DNA from: Ruminococcus sp.
GTDB taxonomy: Bacteria; Bacillota; Clostridia; Oscillospirales; Ruminococcaceae
Assembly (NCBI GenBank): GCA_024697545.1
Contig: JAILFN010000026.1
Span: 1 to 32,716 of the forward strand
Direction of reading: 5' to 3'
DNA: 32,716 nt
The notes under the pieces are model-generated. The model was not told the origin of the DNA, made no database searches, and was given only the letters and a program-made list of their open reading frames with translations. Both the position numbers and the translations under genes were made by a program. Shown here in pieces: positions 1 through 8,539 of this stretch (positions are counted from its first letter, which is position 1; each line of letters starts with the position of its first letter).

Positions 1-478
1 TATATACCGAGTTTTCAGTGCGGTTTATTTCATCAATGAATATGATGACTGGCTTTATTTCGCCCGTTTTGAGCATTCCGAGCTTCTGCGCGGGGGATAT
101 ATCTTCAAGCGCGTATTTATTCTCGTCGCCCGAAAGCTCCGAAATGTCGGGGCTGCCGCCAGCTTTGAGAAAAATACGCTTTTGCTCGTTCTGTATGCGC
201 TCAACCGCATAATAGGGCAGAAAGCGGAATTTCACTCCGCCTTCCTCGTCCTTGTACTGATAAGGCAGACCGGTTATCTCGCCCTCTTTGAGCGTTCCGC
301 CCTCAATGGTTATGCACACTCCGCTGAGATCGTCCGCTATAGACTTTATCATCTGCGACTTACCGATACCGTGTTTTCCGGAGATCAGCGGAGTGATCGC
401 AAGGTCTTTTTTCTCACTCACGATATTTGCGAGCAACGCTCTTTTGACAAGCCTTTTGGCTTCATTTATCGTTATCAC
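1..478 (-). CDS. MoxR-like AAA+ ATPase, C-terminus beyond the window
   Basis: The first 159 residues of an AAA+ ATPase are visible. A Walker A motif GKHGIGKS lies at residues 34-41 and a Walker B motif VIIFIDEINR at about residues 144-153, followed by the start of the next element. The text between them (an EGGTLKEGEITGLPY stretch) resembles MoxR/RavA-type ATPases, which usually remodel protein complexes together with a VWA-domain partner. The GTG start directly abuts the TAA of the upstream 210-residue gene and is in the same frame, so no earlier start is possible; translation is probably coupled. It is the last visible gene of the type I restriction operon. Family assignment is by motif; its role in defence is inferred only from position. 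Confidence 0.75.
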   Translation of the reverse strand, partial: MITINEAKRLVKRALLANIVSEKKDLAITPLISGKHGIGKSQMIKSIADDLSGVCITIEGGTLKEGEITGLPYQYKDEEGGVKFRFLPYYAVERIQNEQKRIFLKAGGSPDISELSGDENKYALEDISPAQKLGMLKTGEIKPVIIFIDEINRTENSVY

Positions 479-1111
479 TTAATAATTCACTCCCTTTAAT
501 CTCAGAAAAACATCAAGCTGCTTTGAGCGGTTCTCTTTTTTACGCCATTCATTTCTGCCCTTTGTCAGCACTGTTTCTGCATCAAATTCGACAAAATGCT
601 TTTTGAAAAAGCTTTCCGAAAAAAGCTGATAGCGTGCGATCTTATCATTATCCAACGCTGAAAAGTATTTGTCAAGGAATGCCTCACTCAAAGGAAGCTC
701 CGATACTATCGCTTCAAGTTCATGTGCGTCAAAAAGAGAAAAGTTATGGTCAATAAAGGTTTCGTCAAACTCATTGTGAGACTTTATGTATGCACGAAAA
801 CTCGATTTATAGGTATTTGAAAGCCGCATAACATTCAGATCTGCCTTAAACTGATCTGAAAAAGAAAGCTTGGGCGCACTGCCTTTTGGTGCTATATCAG
901 AAATATTCATACCGGGAATATCGGAGGTTTTTTTAGTACATTTATCCTTTTCGTCAGCCTTATTCCAGCTTTCATACCTGTCAATAAGCTCATAACACTG
1001 TTTCTTATAGTCTTCGGTATAGGTTCCTACCGCAAGCTCAGTTTTGAAAAGTGCTATGTCCTCGGGTATAAGATCGCTGCTGTTGTTTTTAAGTATTTCA
1101 AGAATTTCCAA
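479..1111 (-). CDS. Unknown 210-residue protein with helical repeats
   Basis: I do not recognise a named family. The C-terminal half has about three degenerate repeats of 21-24 residues (about 115-138, 141-161 and 163-184) of the form 'LSExFLDKYFxxLDxDxIxRYQ', which look like short helical hairpin repeats. A Lys/Arg-rich tail follows. The middle (about 55-80) is low in predicted structure. The start is a TTG with an AAGGAG site six bases upstream; the gene begins 12 bases after hsdR and ends where the AAA+ ATPase begins, so it is in the same transcript. It may be an adaptor or substrate of the ATPase, but nothing in the sequence proves that. Confidence 0.7.
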   Translation of the reverse strand: MEILEILKNNSSDLIPEDIALFKTELAVGTYTEDYKKQCYELIDRYESWNKADEKDKCTKKTSDIPGMNISDIAPKGSAPKLSFSDQFKADLNVMRLSNTYKSSFRAYIKSHNEFDETFIDHNFSLFDAHELEAIVSELPLSEAFLDKYFSALDNDKIARYQLFSESFFKKHFVEFDAETVLTKGRNEWRKKENRSKQLDVFLRLKGVNY

Positions 1112-1123
1112 TGCTGTCTCCTT

Positions 1124-4100
1124 TTACTGCACAGGCTTATGCAGACCGTTTACAAGATTTTTTATGAGCATCAGCTTATCACCAAACAGATCAGTAATAA
1201 CATAATCACAGAACGGGCTCACCTGCTGCAAGTCCATAAACGTAATATCTCCGTTCGTTTTTGCGTAGTCGATTATTTGCTGTATGTAGCTTTTTTGCAT
1301 TTCATCAAGTGTAGGATCATTCAGTATAGAAGCAAATTTAGTCTGAACAGCCTCATCTGCGATACCGACCTGAAGCCTCAGCCATATCAGCAGAGATTTT
1401 CCGCCTGACCATGTGCTGAGATCCGCCGCGGTACCGAGTTGATTCGTAAATACGTCGGTAAGTTCAGTTTTTTCATCGTCTGTCAGCATATCGAGATTTC
1501 TGATCTTTGCAAGCGACGGGTTTCCGGAAGACTGAATATACTCCATAGCCTTTTCGGCATACGTTTTCTGCGGAGCATCACCGGTATTGCCGTCATCAGC
1601 TATTTTATCGGGAATATCGACTATCCAGTAATTCTTCTTATTCGGAAGATACTGCATCAGATTTCTCAGCTGCAAACGAATCTTTTCCGTTTTTTCAAGC
1701 GAGAAATTATCATAAAGGAAATTGCAGTCGGTCATGTCCTGTATTAGCTGTTCGTTCTTTACTATATCCGGGATAGTTCTGAGCTTTAACAGCTCTTTCA
1801 TTCTCGCGGATATTTCTGCCGATACATTCACAAAGCCGTTTCTGATTTTCAGAGGGTCTTTTCCTTCTTCGATTTTCTTTCTGTATTCGTCCTCAACAAC
1901 ATACATGAGAAGATCAAAGCTCTTGACCTTCATATGTGCTTTTTCGGAGGGAATAAGTGCTAAAATATGTTCCTGAATCTCTCGCTCAGAGGTTTCGGTA
2001 ATGCTGTCCCAGCTTTCGGCAGTTCTGTATTTGCTTACAAAAGCCATATTATACTGAACTTCAACTGCGTCATTGTTGAGTGAACGGAGCTCTGCAACAA
2101 AATGATCGTGCAGCTCTGTCTTGTATTTGGTTTCAAAAGCGGTGAGCTTCTTAGCCTCCTGCAAATTTTTAAGAATACTCAGTCTGCGCTTGTTAATGTT
2201 GTAGCTCTGCGAATGGATCACGGATCCTTTTGTATCGCCATCCATTTTCGACCAGTTTCCGTGAGTATTGAAATATCCGAAATTATCGAAATAATCAAAT
2301 ATAAGGAATCCGCGCTTGTCTTCTCCCGGACCAAAAATATCAGGCGAAAGACGTGTACCCCTGCCTATCATCTGCAAGAATTTGATCTTTGATTTTACAG
2401 GCTTGAAGAACACCAAGTTAAGAATATCGGGGACATCAATACCGGTATCGAGCATATCCACGCTGACAGCTATCTGTGGCATACTGTCACGCTGTTCGAG
2501 CAGTTCGATCAGATTGTCACTGTTCTCAACATGGCTGTCTATCAGAACACAGAAATCGCTGCCGAGATTTTGATAGAGATGATTGAACCTTTCAACAATC
2601 TTAACAGCTTCAATATGACTGCTTGCAAAGATCATAGTCTTTCCGAGCTTATCGCCACCATCAATCTTGATGCCGTTTTTCATAAGATCGCCAAGCATTG
2701 CGTCAATAGTTCCGATATTAATGACACGCCTACCGATCTGTGCGGCATCTATTTCCGCACCTGTGAAATCTATCTCAGAGGAATCCTCGGGGGTAAATTC
2801 TTCCTCAAACTGCGCTTTCTGCTCATCGGTGAGATCATCGTATTTTATGCCGCGCTTCATCGCTTCGGTGGTCTTGTCAAGAATACTGAATCCCACCAGA
2901 TACTTATCTGCAATCGCCTGTTCAAGCTCGTAAGCCATATCGGGAGAGTTGTTAGGCAGCTGAAAAACGTCGTATGTGCTTTTGTTTTCCTCACTTCTCG
3001 GAGTTGCAGTAAGTCCCATCATCAGTGCATCAAAATAGTGGAACAGCGCTCCATATTTCTTAAATATAGAACGGTGTGCCTCATCGATTATGATTAGGTC
3101 AAATCTGCCTATGCCAAATTCCTTTGTTTCGTCATCTATCAGGTTTATCATAGTCTGATAGGTCGAGAAAATGACTCTTGCATTTCCGTCACGGTTAATG
3201 CTTCCACCGGTATAAATTGAAGTAGTTACATTCGGCAGCAGTTTATTGAAATTCTTGTGCGCCTGTTTTACAAGGCTTGTCCTGTCGGCAAGGAAAAGAA
3301 CATTCTTTACCCAGTTCGCCTTCATCAGAACATCGACGGTTGAAATAGATACACGGGTCTTGCCGGTACCGGTAGCCATAACAATAAGGCTTCTGCGACG
3401 GTTTTGCGAGAACGCAGAACACACCGCTTTTATCGCATCTTTCTGATAATAGCGGTTAGTAATGTTTTCGTCAATTATAATGTCTGAAAGGTCTGTGCGT
3501 ATGTCGCGGCGCAGTTTGAGCAGTTCGAGTTCATCTATAGTATGAAAATCAAACACTCGTCTTGCAGGAAAACCAAGCTGATCTATGCAGTAGATATGAT
3601 AACCGTCGGTATAATAAACTATTGGCTTATAACCGTATTTCTTTTCAAGCAACGCAGCGACCTTGTTCGCCTTTGCTCTGCCGGCAACGGGATTTTTCTT
3701 AGTTTCGGTTTCTTCGATTATCGCAAGCGGCTTGTTATCACGTCCGTTTAGAATATAATCGATCATCTCACCGGAATCGTCGATAACGCAGTTAAGCGAT
3801 GCACAGCAAGGCAGAAGCTGATTATCCGTGCCGACGGTTTTCCAATTGGATTCCCGCAGCGATGCACGGACAAAAAGCTTTTTGTTTGCTTCTTCATTTC
3901 TGCCGTGAGTAGTATCAAAGACCGTTTTGCGCATACGCTGTGCGAACTCTGCCACTACCTCTGGTTCTGCAACTATTTTTTCGTGCTTTGCGGCAGGCTT
4001 TTCCTGTGCGGGCGCAGACTTGGATTTTTTCTGCGGCGTAACAAACTCCGGATAATCTTCTGCCAGACCGAAGCGCAGCATCATCTCACCGACAAAGAAA

Positions 4101-4435
4101 TGAAGATTTTCAAGTACATCAATAGCCTCACGCACTGTCAGCTCGCCGGTATGATTTGCAACATTACCCATTTTACGGACGTAGTGAATAACGTTCATGG
4201 TGTATCTGTCATCGATCAGATCAATAAACCGCTGATCGCTTACCATATCATAAATGCTTCTGTTATCGGCATTTTCTATCTTTGAGGCGAAAATATGCTT
4301 GATAAGGTATTCCAGAGCCTGCCGTGATGACATACCGCTGAGATAAGCCCTTGAATAAACAAGAGCTTCGGCATCGTTGCAATAACGCGCGAGCTTATTC
4401 ATTTTAGGAATCTGTTTTAAGTAATCAAAGTTCAT
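1124..4435 (-). CDS. hsdR: Type I restriction endonuclease subunit R (HsdR)
   Basis: This is the motor and nuclease subunit of a type I restriction-modification complex, which translocates DNA and cuts unmethylated targets. The N-terminus (about 1-130) resembles a DUF4145-type helical domain, followed by a charged linker and the HSDR_N nuclease domain (about 170-300). The SF2 helicase motor is intact: ATGTGKT at 354-360, DEAH at 451-454, LTATPR at 475-480 and GRGTRL at 691-696. The length of 1103 residues is normal for HsdR. The ATG overlaps the hsdS stop as ATGA. In the nuclease domain Asp226 is followed by IIEETETKK (239-247); in the gap-free alignment with the usual IEAK motif the catalytic Lys position is Thr243, although Glu244-Thr-Lys246 could supply an alternative ExK. 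Function as helicase is secure; cleavage activity is less so. Confidence 0.93.
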   Translation of the reverse strand: MNFDYLKQIPKMNKLARYCNDAEALVYSRAYLSGMSSRQALEYLIKHIFASKIENADNRSIYDMVSDQRFIDLIDDRYTMNVIHYVRKMGNVANHTGELTVREAIDVLENLHFFVGEMMLRFGLAEDYPEFVTPQKKSKSAPAQEKPAAKHEKIVAEPEVVAEFAQRMRKTVFDTTHGRNEEANKKLFVRASLRESNWKTVGTDNQLLPCCASLNCVIDDSGEMIDYILNGRDNKPLAIIEETETKKNPVAGRAKANKVAALLEKKYGYKPIVYYTDGYHIYCIDQLGFPARRVFDFHTIDELELLKLRRDIRTDLSDIIIDENITNRYYQKDAIKAVCSAFSQNRRRSLIVMATGTGKTRVSISTVDVLMKANWVKNVLFLADRTSLVKQAHKNFNKLLPNVTTSIYTGGSINRDGNARVIFSTYQTMINLIDDETKEFGIGRFDLIIIDEAHRSIFKKYGALFHYFDALMMGLTATPRSEENKSTYDVFQLPNNSPDMAYELEQAIADKYLVGFSILDKTTEAMKRGIKYDDLTDEQKAQFEEEFTPEDSSEIDFTGAEIDAAQIGRRVINIGTIDAMLGDLMKNGIKIDGGDKLGKTMIFASSHIEAVKIVERFNHLYQNLGSDFCVLIDSHVENSDNLIELLEQRDSMPQIAVSVDMLDTGIDVPDILNLVFFKPVKSKIKFLQMIGRGTRLSPDIFGPGEDKRGFLIFDYFDNFGYFNTHGNWSKMDGDTKGSVIHSQSYNINKRRLSILKNLQEAKKLTAFETKYKTELHDHFVAELRSLNNDAVEVQYNMAFVSKYRTAESWDSITETSEREIQEHILALIPSEKAHMKVKSFDLLMYVVEDEYRKKIEEGKDPLKIRNGFVNVSAEISARMKELLKLRTIPDIVKNEQLIQDMTDCNFLYDNFSLEKTEKIRLQLRNLMQYLPNKKNYWIVDIPDKIADDGNTGDAPQKTYAEKAMEYIQSSGNPSLAKIRNLDMLTDDEKTELTDVFTNQLGTAADLSTWSGGKSLLIWLRLQVGIADEAVQTKFASILNDPTLDEMQKSYIQQIIDYAKTNGDITFMDLQQVSPFCDYVITDLFGDKLMLIKNLVNGLHKPVQ

Positions 4436-5619
4436 TTTAACACCCCATTTGTTTTATATTCTTTATTCATATGATTAGCGATAAATTTTGATTTATTGGT
4501 TTGTTTGATAAAATCATAAAATGAATACTGCCTCTCGATTGGTGGCAAAATTATATTTGTTTTGAGTATCCCGTCTTGTCCAATAGTAGTCATTGTTGCA
4601 GTTTTTGATTGTGATATTACTTGATTCCTAAAAAAACCTGTTGTTGACTGTACCTGCATAAATTCGGGAACACACTTGTTCAAATCAAGTGGTAGCCGAA
4701 TAACATGACATTCAAACAGAATCTTTTTTGAAGCATCTTCTGGAACAATTGATGCTTTGCCAATACCTTCTGCCACTAAAGAAGATCTACAAAATAGCAT
4801 ATCTCCATACTTGACTTCATACTTTTCTATATCCTTATCAGTTGCATTGGTTCTTGGAAGTGCCACAATATTGGAATACATTCTATTGACGACATTCACA
4901 ACGCCAAGAATACCAACATTTCCATCATCGCAATACTCGTCACGTTTTGCAAAGAAACCATTTGACACTTTTCCACTTATTACCTCAGATATATTAACTA
5001 TATCCCACCCCATAGGGTTAGTTACCGGATCTCCAAACATCTCCACAAATCGGGCTTTTACAAGCTCGTCCAGCTTTTCAAGCTGCTGTTTGCGGTGGGT
5101 AATTATGGATTGGAGTTTGTCGAGGGTGTCAGCAATACATTGCTGTGTTTCAATTCCTGGAAGTGGGACAGGGTACTTTGCAATTTGCTTAGGCTGTGCT
5201 CTTGTAAGGGAACCGCCTATTCCAGTTAATCCTGAGTTAATTAAAGTCCTAAATGCAGGGGATTGAAAATAATAACATAAATATCTTGCATCGTTTTTTG
5301 GACTTCTTATAATCACCCATTCAGATGAGGCGATAAGTTGATGTTTTGTATGATGCTTGACAATCCAAACACGATTTATTCGTGGATTGATTTTACAAAC
5401 TAATATATCATTTTCTTCAACTGTTACTTTTGAAGAACCAATCTCATTTCCATGCAATACTTCTGGATAATCTAAATCAAAACTTGGAACACTATATAAC
5501 TCATATATGGTATCTGGCGAATTTAATGGATTTATGGTTGTTCCAACATATTCGTTTATGTCATGAATAGTCTGTATTTTCATTTGCTTTACAGCCACAA
5601 ACCCGAATTTGTATATCAC
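4432..5619 (-). CDS. hsdS: Type I restriction specificity subunit S (second copy)
   Basis: This is a DNA-recognition subunit with two target-recognition domains (about 1-170 and 200-360), each followed by a helical spacer. The central conserved region ends in LDELVKARFVEMFGD at about residues 183-197. The second spacer is short and lacks the LFDSLMQEYF-like tail of the other copy, ending in a diverged tail. The GTG start overlaps the recombinase TGA (GTGA), and the stop overlaps the hsdR ATG (ATGA), so it is translationally coupled on both sides. A downstream ATG at codon 13 (MKIQTIHD) is an alternative start. A 15-base repeat shared with the region before the other hsdS lies within codons 3-8. 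Confidence 0.9.
   Translation of the reverse strand: MIYKFGFVAVKQMKIQTIHDINEYVGTTINPLNSPDTIYELYSVPSFDLDYPEVLHGNEIGSSKVTVEENDILVCKINPRINRVWIVKHHTKHQLIASSEWVIIRSPKNDARYLCYYFQSPAFRTLINSGLTGIGGSLTRAQPKQIAKYPVPLPGIETQQCIADTLDKLQSIITHRKQQLEKLDELVKARFVEMFGDPVTNPMGWDIVNISEVISGKVSNGFFAKRDEYCDDGNVGILGVVNVVNRMYSNIVALPRTNATDKDIEKYEVKYGDMLFCRSSLVAEGIGKASIVPEDASKKILFECHVIRLPLDLNKCVPEFMQVQSTTGFFRNQVISQSKTATMTTIGQDGILKTNIILPPIERQYSFYDFIKQTNKSKFIANHMNKEYKTNGVLK
5029..5070. repeat. Direct repeat copy A in the central conserved region of hsdS
   Basis: Positions 5029-5058 match 7935-7964 exactly over 30 bases, and after one mismatch another 11 bases match. The repeat encodes the DELVKARFVEMFGD segment between the two target-recognition domains. 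Both copies are in the same orientation, so recombination between them would delete or exchange the intervening DNA rather than invert it. Confidence 0.85.
5598..5612. repeat. 15-base repeat copy A at the 5' end of hsdS
   Basis: The sequence CAAACCCGAATTTGT occurs here and at 8488-8502 in the same orientation. Here it falls within codons 3-8 of the second hsdS, just after the recombinase stop. It is a candidate crossover or recombinase-binding site, by position only. Confidence 0.7.
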
Positions 5620-6584
5620 CCCAATATCTTCTGATGTGAGTTCTTCACGTTGGTTTGATTTACCATTGCATACTGCATAGTTGTGTCAATCTGGGAATGT
5701 CCGAGGATTTTCTGCACCTGTTCGATAGGCATACCCTTGTCAATGGCTCGGGTCGCCATAGTTCGCCGGAATTTATGCGGGTGAATGCGCTCGGCAGAAA
5801 CACTCCTGCCAAGTTCTCGGATACGGATCTCCACACCACTGATTTTCAGCCGCTTATGCGGAGAATTGAGAGTAACGAACAGTGCAGCATTATCGTCAGT
5901 TCTGCTGTCAAGATATTCTTTCAGATGAACCTTAGCCTTCGCATCAAAATAGACGCGGCGTTCCTTGTCACCCTTGCCATACACGATACATTCCCGGTAC
6001 TCCAGATTTATGTCATCACGGTTCAGGCGGACAAGTTCACCGACACGCATACCCGTAGAATAGAGCAGGTCAATCATTGCGAGGTCTCTTATCTCTGTAC
6101 AGCAGTCACGGAGCTTTTCGATAGTTTCATCGGAAATAACGCTTTTGACCACAGTCTTAGTTTTGATTTTATGTATGCGTTTCATCGGGCTTTTGAGGAT
6201 ATAGTCCTCCTCTTCGAGCCACGAGAAAAAGCTGGAAATGTTGCGGCGGATATTGTCAACAGTCACATTTGAACAGCCGCCTCGTTTCTGATACTCAGCC
6301 AGATATTCGCGCATTTCCTCGGTAGTGATCTTCCGCACGGGAGTTGTCACGGTGCCGATAAGGTGCTCGATAGTCTTTTGATAATACTCGATAGTGCGTT
6401 TGGAGCAACCCTCGATCTTCTTCGCATCAAGGAACATTTTCACATAATCGCTGTTGCTGATCTCAGTCTTTTCGGGTGAGTTCTCTGCAAATGTTTTCAG
6501 CATTACCTCTTGCAGTTTCTTCATCTGACTGATATTCAGATACTCTGCCATTTCGTTAAGTATGGTCACAATTTTTTCTTCCAT
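5616..6584 (-). CDS. Tyrosine-type site-specific recombinase (XerC/XerD-like)
   Basis: This is a tyrosine recombinase of 322 residues with a SAM-like N-terminal core-binding domain (about 44-125) and a C-terminal catalytic domain. The active-site set is complete: Arg180 in TGMRVGEL, Lys204 in GKGDKER, His270-x-x-Arg273 in HPHKFRR, His296 in LGHSQ and Tyr305 in TTMQYA. Such enzymes cut and rejoin DNA at short inverted arms. It sits inside the restriction operon between the two hsdS genes and overlaps the second by four bases, the arrangement seen in systems where a dedicated recombinase rearranges hsdS. The first about 40 residues are an extra helical N-terminus. Confidence 0.92.
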   Translation of the reverse strand: MEEKIVTILNEMAEYLNISQMKKLQEVMLKTFAENSPEKTEISNSDYVKMFLDAKKIEGCSKRTIEYYQKTIEHLIGTVTTPVRKITTEEMREYLAEYQKRGGCSNVTVDNIRRNISSFFSWLEEEDYILKSPMKRIHKIKTKTVVKSVISDETIEKLRDCCTEIRDLAMIDLLYSTGMRVGELVRLNRDDINLEYRECIVYGKGDKERRVYFDAKAKVHLKEYLDSRTDDNAALFVTLNSPHKRLKISGVEIRIRELGRSVSAERIHPHKFRRTMATRAIDKGMPIEQVQKILGHSQIDTTMQYAMVNQTNVKNSHQKILG

Positions 6585-6635
6585 GCTGGTATACCTCTTT
6601 CTTTTTAGTGTACCAACATCCCTGCGACCAATTAT

Positions 6636-7355
6636 TTATGAGATTCTGATAATTATATCTGTATCAACGCTCGGAACAATAAATGTTCTGTATTCAGAGG
6701 TATCTAATTTGCCTATTATAATGTCATCTCTTGCGCTATTAGAATCGTTTACTATAACAATTCTATATTCATTCTGATTAGAAAACTTACGGCATTTATG
6801 GAAACAAAGTTCCGTCCCAAAGCTATTGATATCTGTAACCATTAATGATTTATCAATATCAAATAAATGATCATCATATGTAACAATACCGTCTTTATGA
6901 TAAAGATTCATAGAATCAATCTTATCGTTGAGCATATTAAGAAGTTTAATAGGATTTGAGAAAAGAACTATCTCATATAGTTTAGGGTCATCATTACCGA
7001 CTATACCCTTAATTGTATCAGCCGGGACAGAAAAATATAAAGCACCATCTTTTTCTTTGCACATTTCAGGAGTTATCGCATAAAAGCAGAAAATACAAGT
7101 GTTTAATCCTAAAGCCAATGCTTGACAATCATCGTCACTTTCATCAAATGCACGCAGTTCTAATCCACTTGCGTTGATAACATAGTTTCGAGGAAATGAT
7201 GTTTCATGAATATCTCCGACAAGACCAGAATTATCTTTTTGAGCCATTTCACGGAAATATTCTGAAGTATTCATAAAGAACTGTCCAGTTTTATATATCT
7301 TCTCCTGATAATCTTTTTTCGCTATTCTTATAAAAGCTATAATATCTCTTTTCAT
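6636..7355 (-). CDS. Unknown 239-residue protein between hsdS and recombinase
   Basis: I do not recognise a named family with certainty. The N-terminus has a 'GQFFMNTSEYFREM...GLVGDIHE' pattern and the C-terminal part has FSNQNEYRIVIV; together these are reminiscent of DUF2971-like proteins found near defence genes, but the match is weak. No signal peptide or membrane segment is visible, so it is probably cytosolic. It starts six bases after the first hsdS and ends 51 bases before the recombinase, so it is co-transcribed. It could be a defence accessory, an antitoxin-like factor or cargo carried with the recombinase. Its codons look more AT-rich than hsdM. Confidence 0.7.
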   Translation of the reverse strand: MKRDIIAFIRIAKKDYQEKIYKTGQFFMNTSEYFREMAQKDNSGLVGDIHETSFPRNYVINASGLELRAFDESDDDCQALALGLNTCIFCFYAITPEMCKEKDGALYFSVPADTIKGIVGNDDPKLYEIVLFSNPIKLLNMLNDKIDSMNLYHKDGIVTYDDHLFDIDKSLMVTDINSFGTELCFHKCRKFSNQNEYRIVIVNDSNSARDDIIIGKLDTSEYRTFIVPSVDTDIIIRIS

Positions 7356-7361
7356 ACCAAA

Positions 7362-8474
7362 TCACCCAAAATACTCCTGCATCAAACTATCAAACAGCAG
7401 CTGCGCCTCATCAAGCGCCTTCTGCACTGCAACTTTTGATTTGTCGGTCTGTTCTACGAAGGCGGCGAATTGCTCTTGAGTTTCAAGTGAAGGGATTGGG
7501 ACAATGACCTTTCTGATTTCCGAGAGATTCAATGTCTTCTGAGCAATGCCCTTAACCCTCTCATCTATCTGGCGTTGTACATCATTTGAGAGAATTGCAC
7601 CATGTAAATATACTGAGTTTGCAACGCTTGAAATCGGCTTTAAGTAAGCAATATGGCGTTGAAACAGAAACCGCTTGTTTGATTTAACAACAGCAGGATG
7701 CCCATAAGAGCCAACGGTTGATAAAACAATATCGCCTATTTCTATAGGAGTCCGTTTGTAAAGCTCGTTATATGTCTCTTCTGAGATGAATCTTTCAGCA
7801 TTATACGTGATTTCATTTGTTACGATATTGGATACAAAAAGGAATGGTATACCATTTTCTACAAATTTTGGTGGTTGATGCGTTCCGTCTGTAATAATAG
7901 AACATATCTCCGCTATGGTTCGTTTATCTTCAATATCTCCAAACATCTCCACAAATCGGGCTTTGACAAGCTCGTCAAGCTTCAAGAGTTGCTGCTTGCG
8001 GTCATTAATGATAGCATAGTTTTTTTCCAATATAGCTGCATACTGTAGTTGCTGATCTAATGGAATGTCGGGGACTTTCGTTTCTTCTAAAACCTTCCGA
8101 CTGATTGCTTTAAATGTGCTTCCTGTTCCTTTGATGTTTAGTTCTGCTGTTTTCCCTTTGAGTAGCCAATAGATAAACTCAATAGAGACCTTGCTTGTAT
8201 CTGGCGTTATCGCAGCTAAACCACGCCCTATGCAACATCTTTCTCTTGCAAAATTCAATGCACCTATCGGTGCTCTGACAGATATCAGAATATCATTAGG
8301 GTTTGCAATTTTAGTAGGAGCACTGCACCAAACTCTTGTAACTGGATATCTTTCACCGAAGTCCGCATTTCCTTGAAAAAACGGAATACCGTCACAGTTA
8401 TCATTATAGCTTTTAGAATCGGGTGATTGCCCCATATTGATATTGCAAACATCAATAAGGTTGATGTAATTCAA
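7362..8474 (-). CDS. hsdS: Type I restriction specificity subunit S (first copy)
   Basis: This is a full-length specificity subunit of 370 residues with two target-recognition domains. The first begins with the typical MGQSPDSKSYN motif at residues 14-24; the central conserved region carries LDELVKARFVEMFGD at about 163-177; the C-terminus ends in the usual FVEQTDKSK...LFDSLMQEYFG helix. The start is a TTG with a GAAGG nine bases upstream; the gap to hsdM is 65 bases. Because it directly follows hsdM it is probably the main expressed copy. It shares nearly identical central conserved DNA with the second hsdS, but its recognition domains are unrelated, so the two should specify different targets. 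Confidence 0.92.
   Translation of the reverse strand: MNYINLIDVCNINMGQSPDSKSYNDNCDGIPFFQGNADFGERYPVTRVWCSAPTKIANPNDILISVRAPIGALNFARERCCIGRGLAAITPDTSKVSIEFIYWLLKGKTAELNIKGTGSTFKAISRKVLEETKVPDIPLDQQLQYAAILEKNYAIINDRKQQLLKLDELVKARFVEMFGDIEDKRTIAEICSIITDGTHQPPKFVENGIPFLFVSNIVTNEITYNAERFISEETYNELYKRTPIEIGDIVLSTVGSYGHPAVVKSNKRFLFQRHIAYLKPISSVANSVYLHGAILSNDVQRQIDERVKGIAQKTLNLSEIRKVIVPIPSLETQEQFAAFVEQTDKSKVAVQKALDEAQLLFDSLMQEYFG
7935..7976. repeat. Direct repeat copy B in the central conserved region of hsdS
   Basis: This is the partner of 5029-5070: 30 identical bases, one mismatch, then 11 identical bases. It lies between the two recognition domains of the first hsdS. Confidence 0.85.
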
Positions 8475-8487
8475 GATATCATACCTT

Positions 8488-8502
8488 CAAACCCGAATTT
8501 GT
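8488..8502. repeat. 15-base repeat copy B between hsdM and hsdS
   Basis: This is the partner of 5598-5612 (CAAACCCGAATTTGT). Here it is intergenic, 14 bases upstream of the TTG start of the first hsdS and downstream of hsdM. Confidence 0.7.
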
Positions 8503-8539
8503 CCGGGTCTGTTTTCCTTTCATTTTGTTTTAGGCTGTC

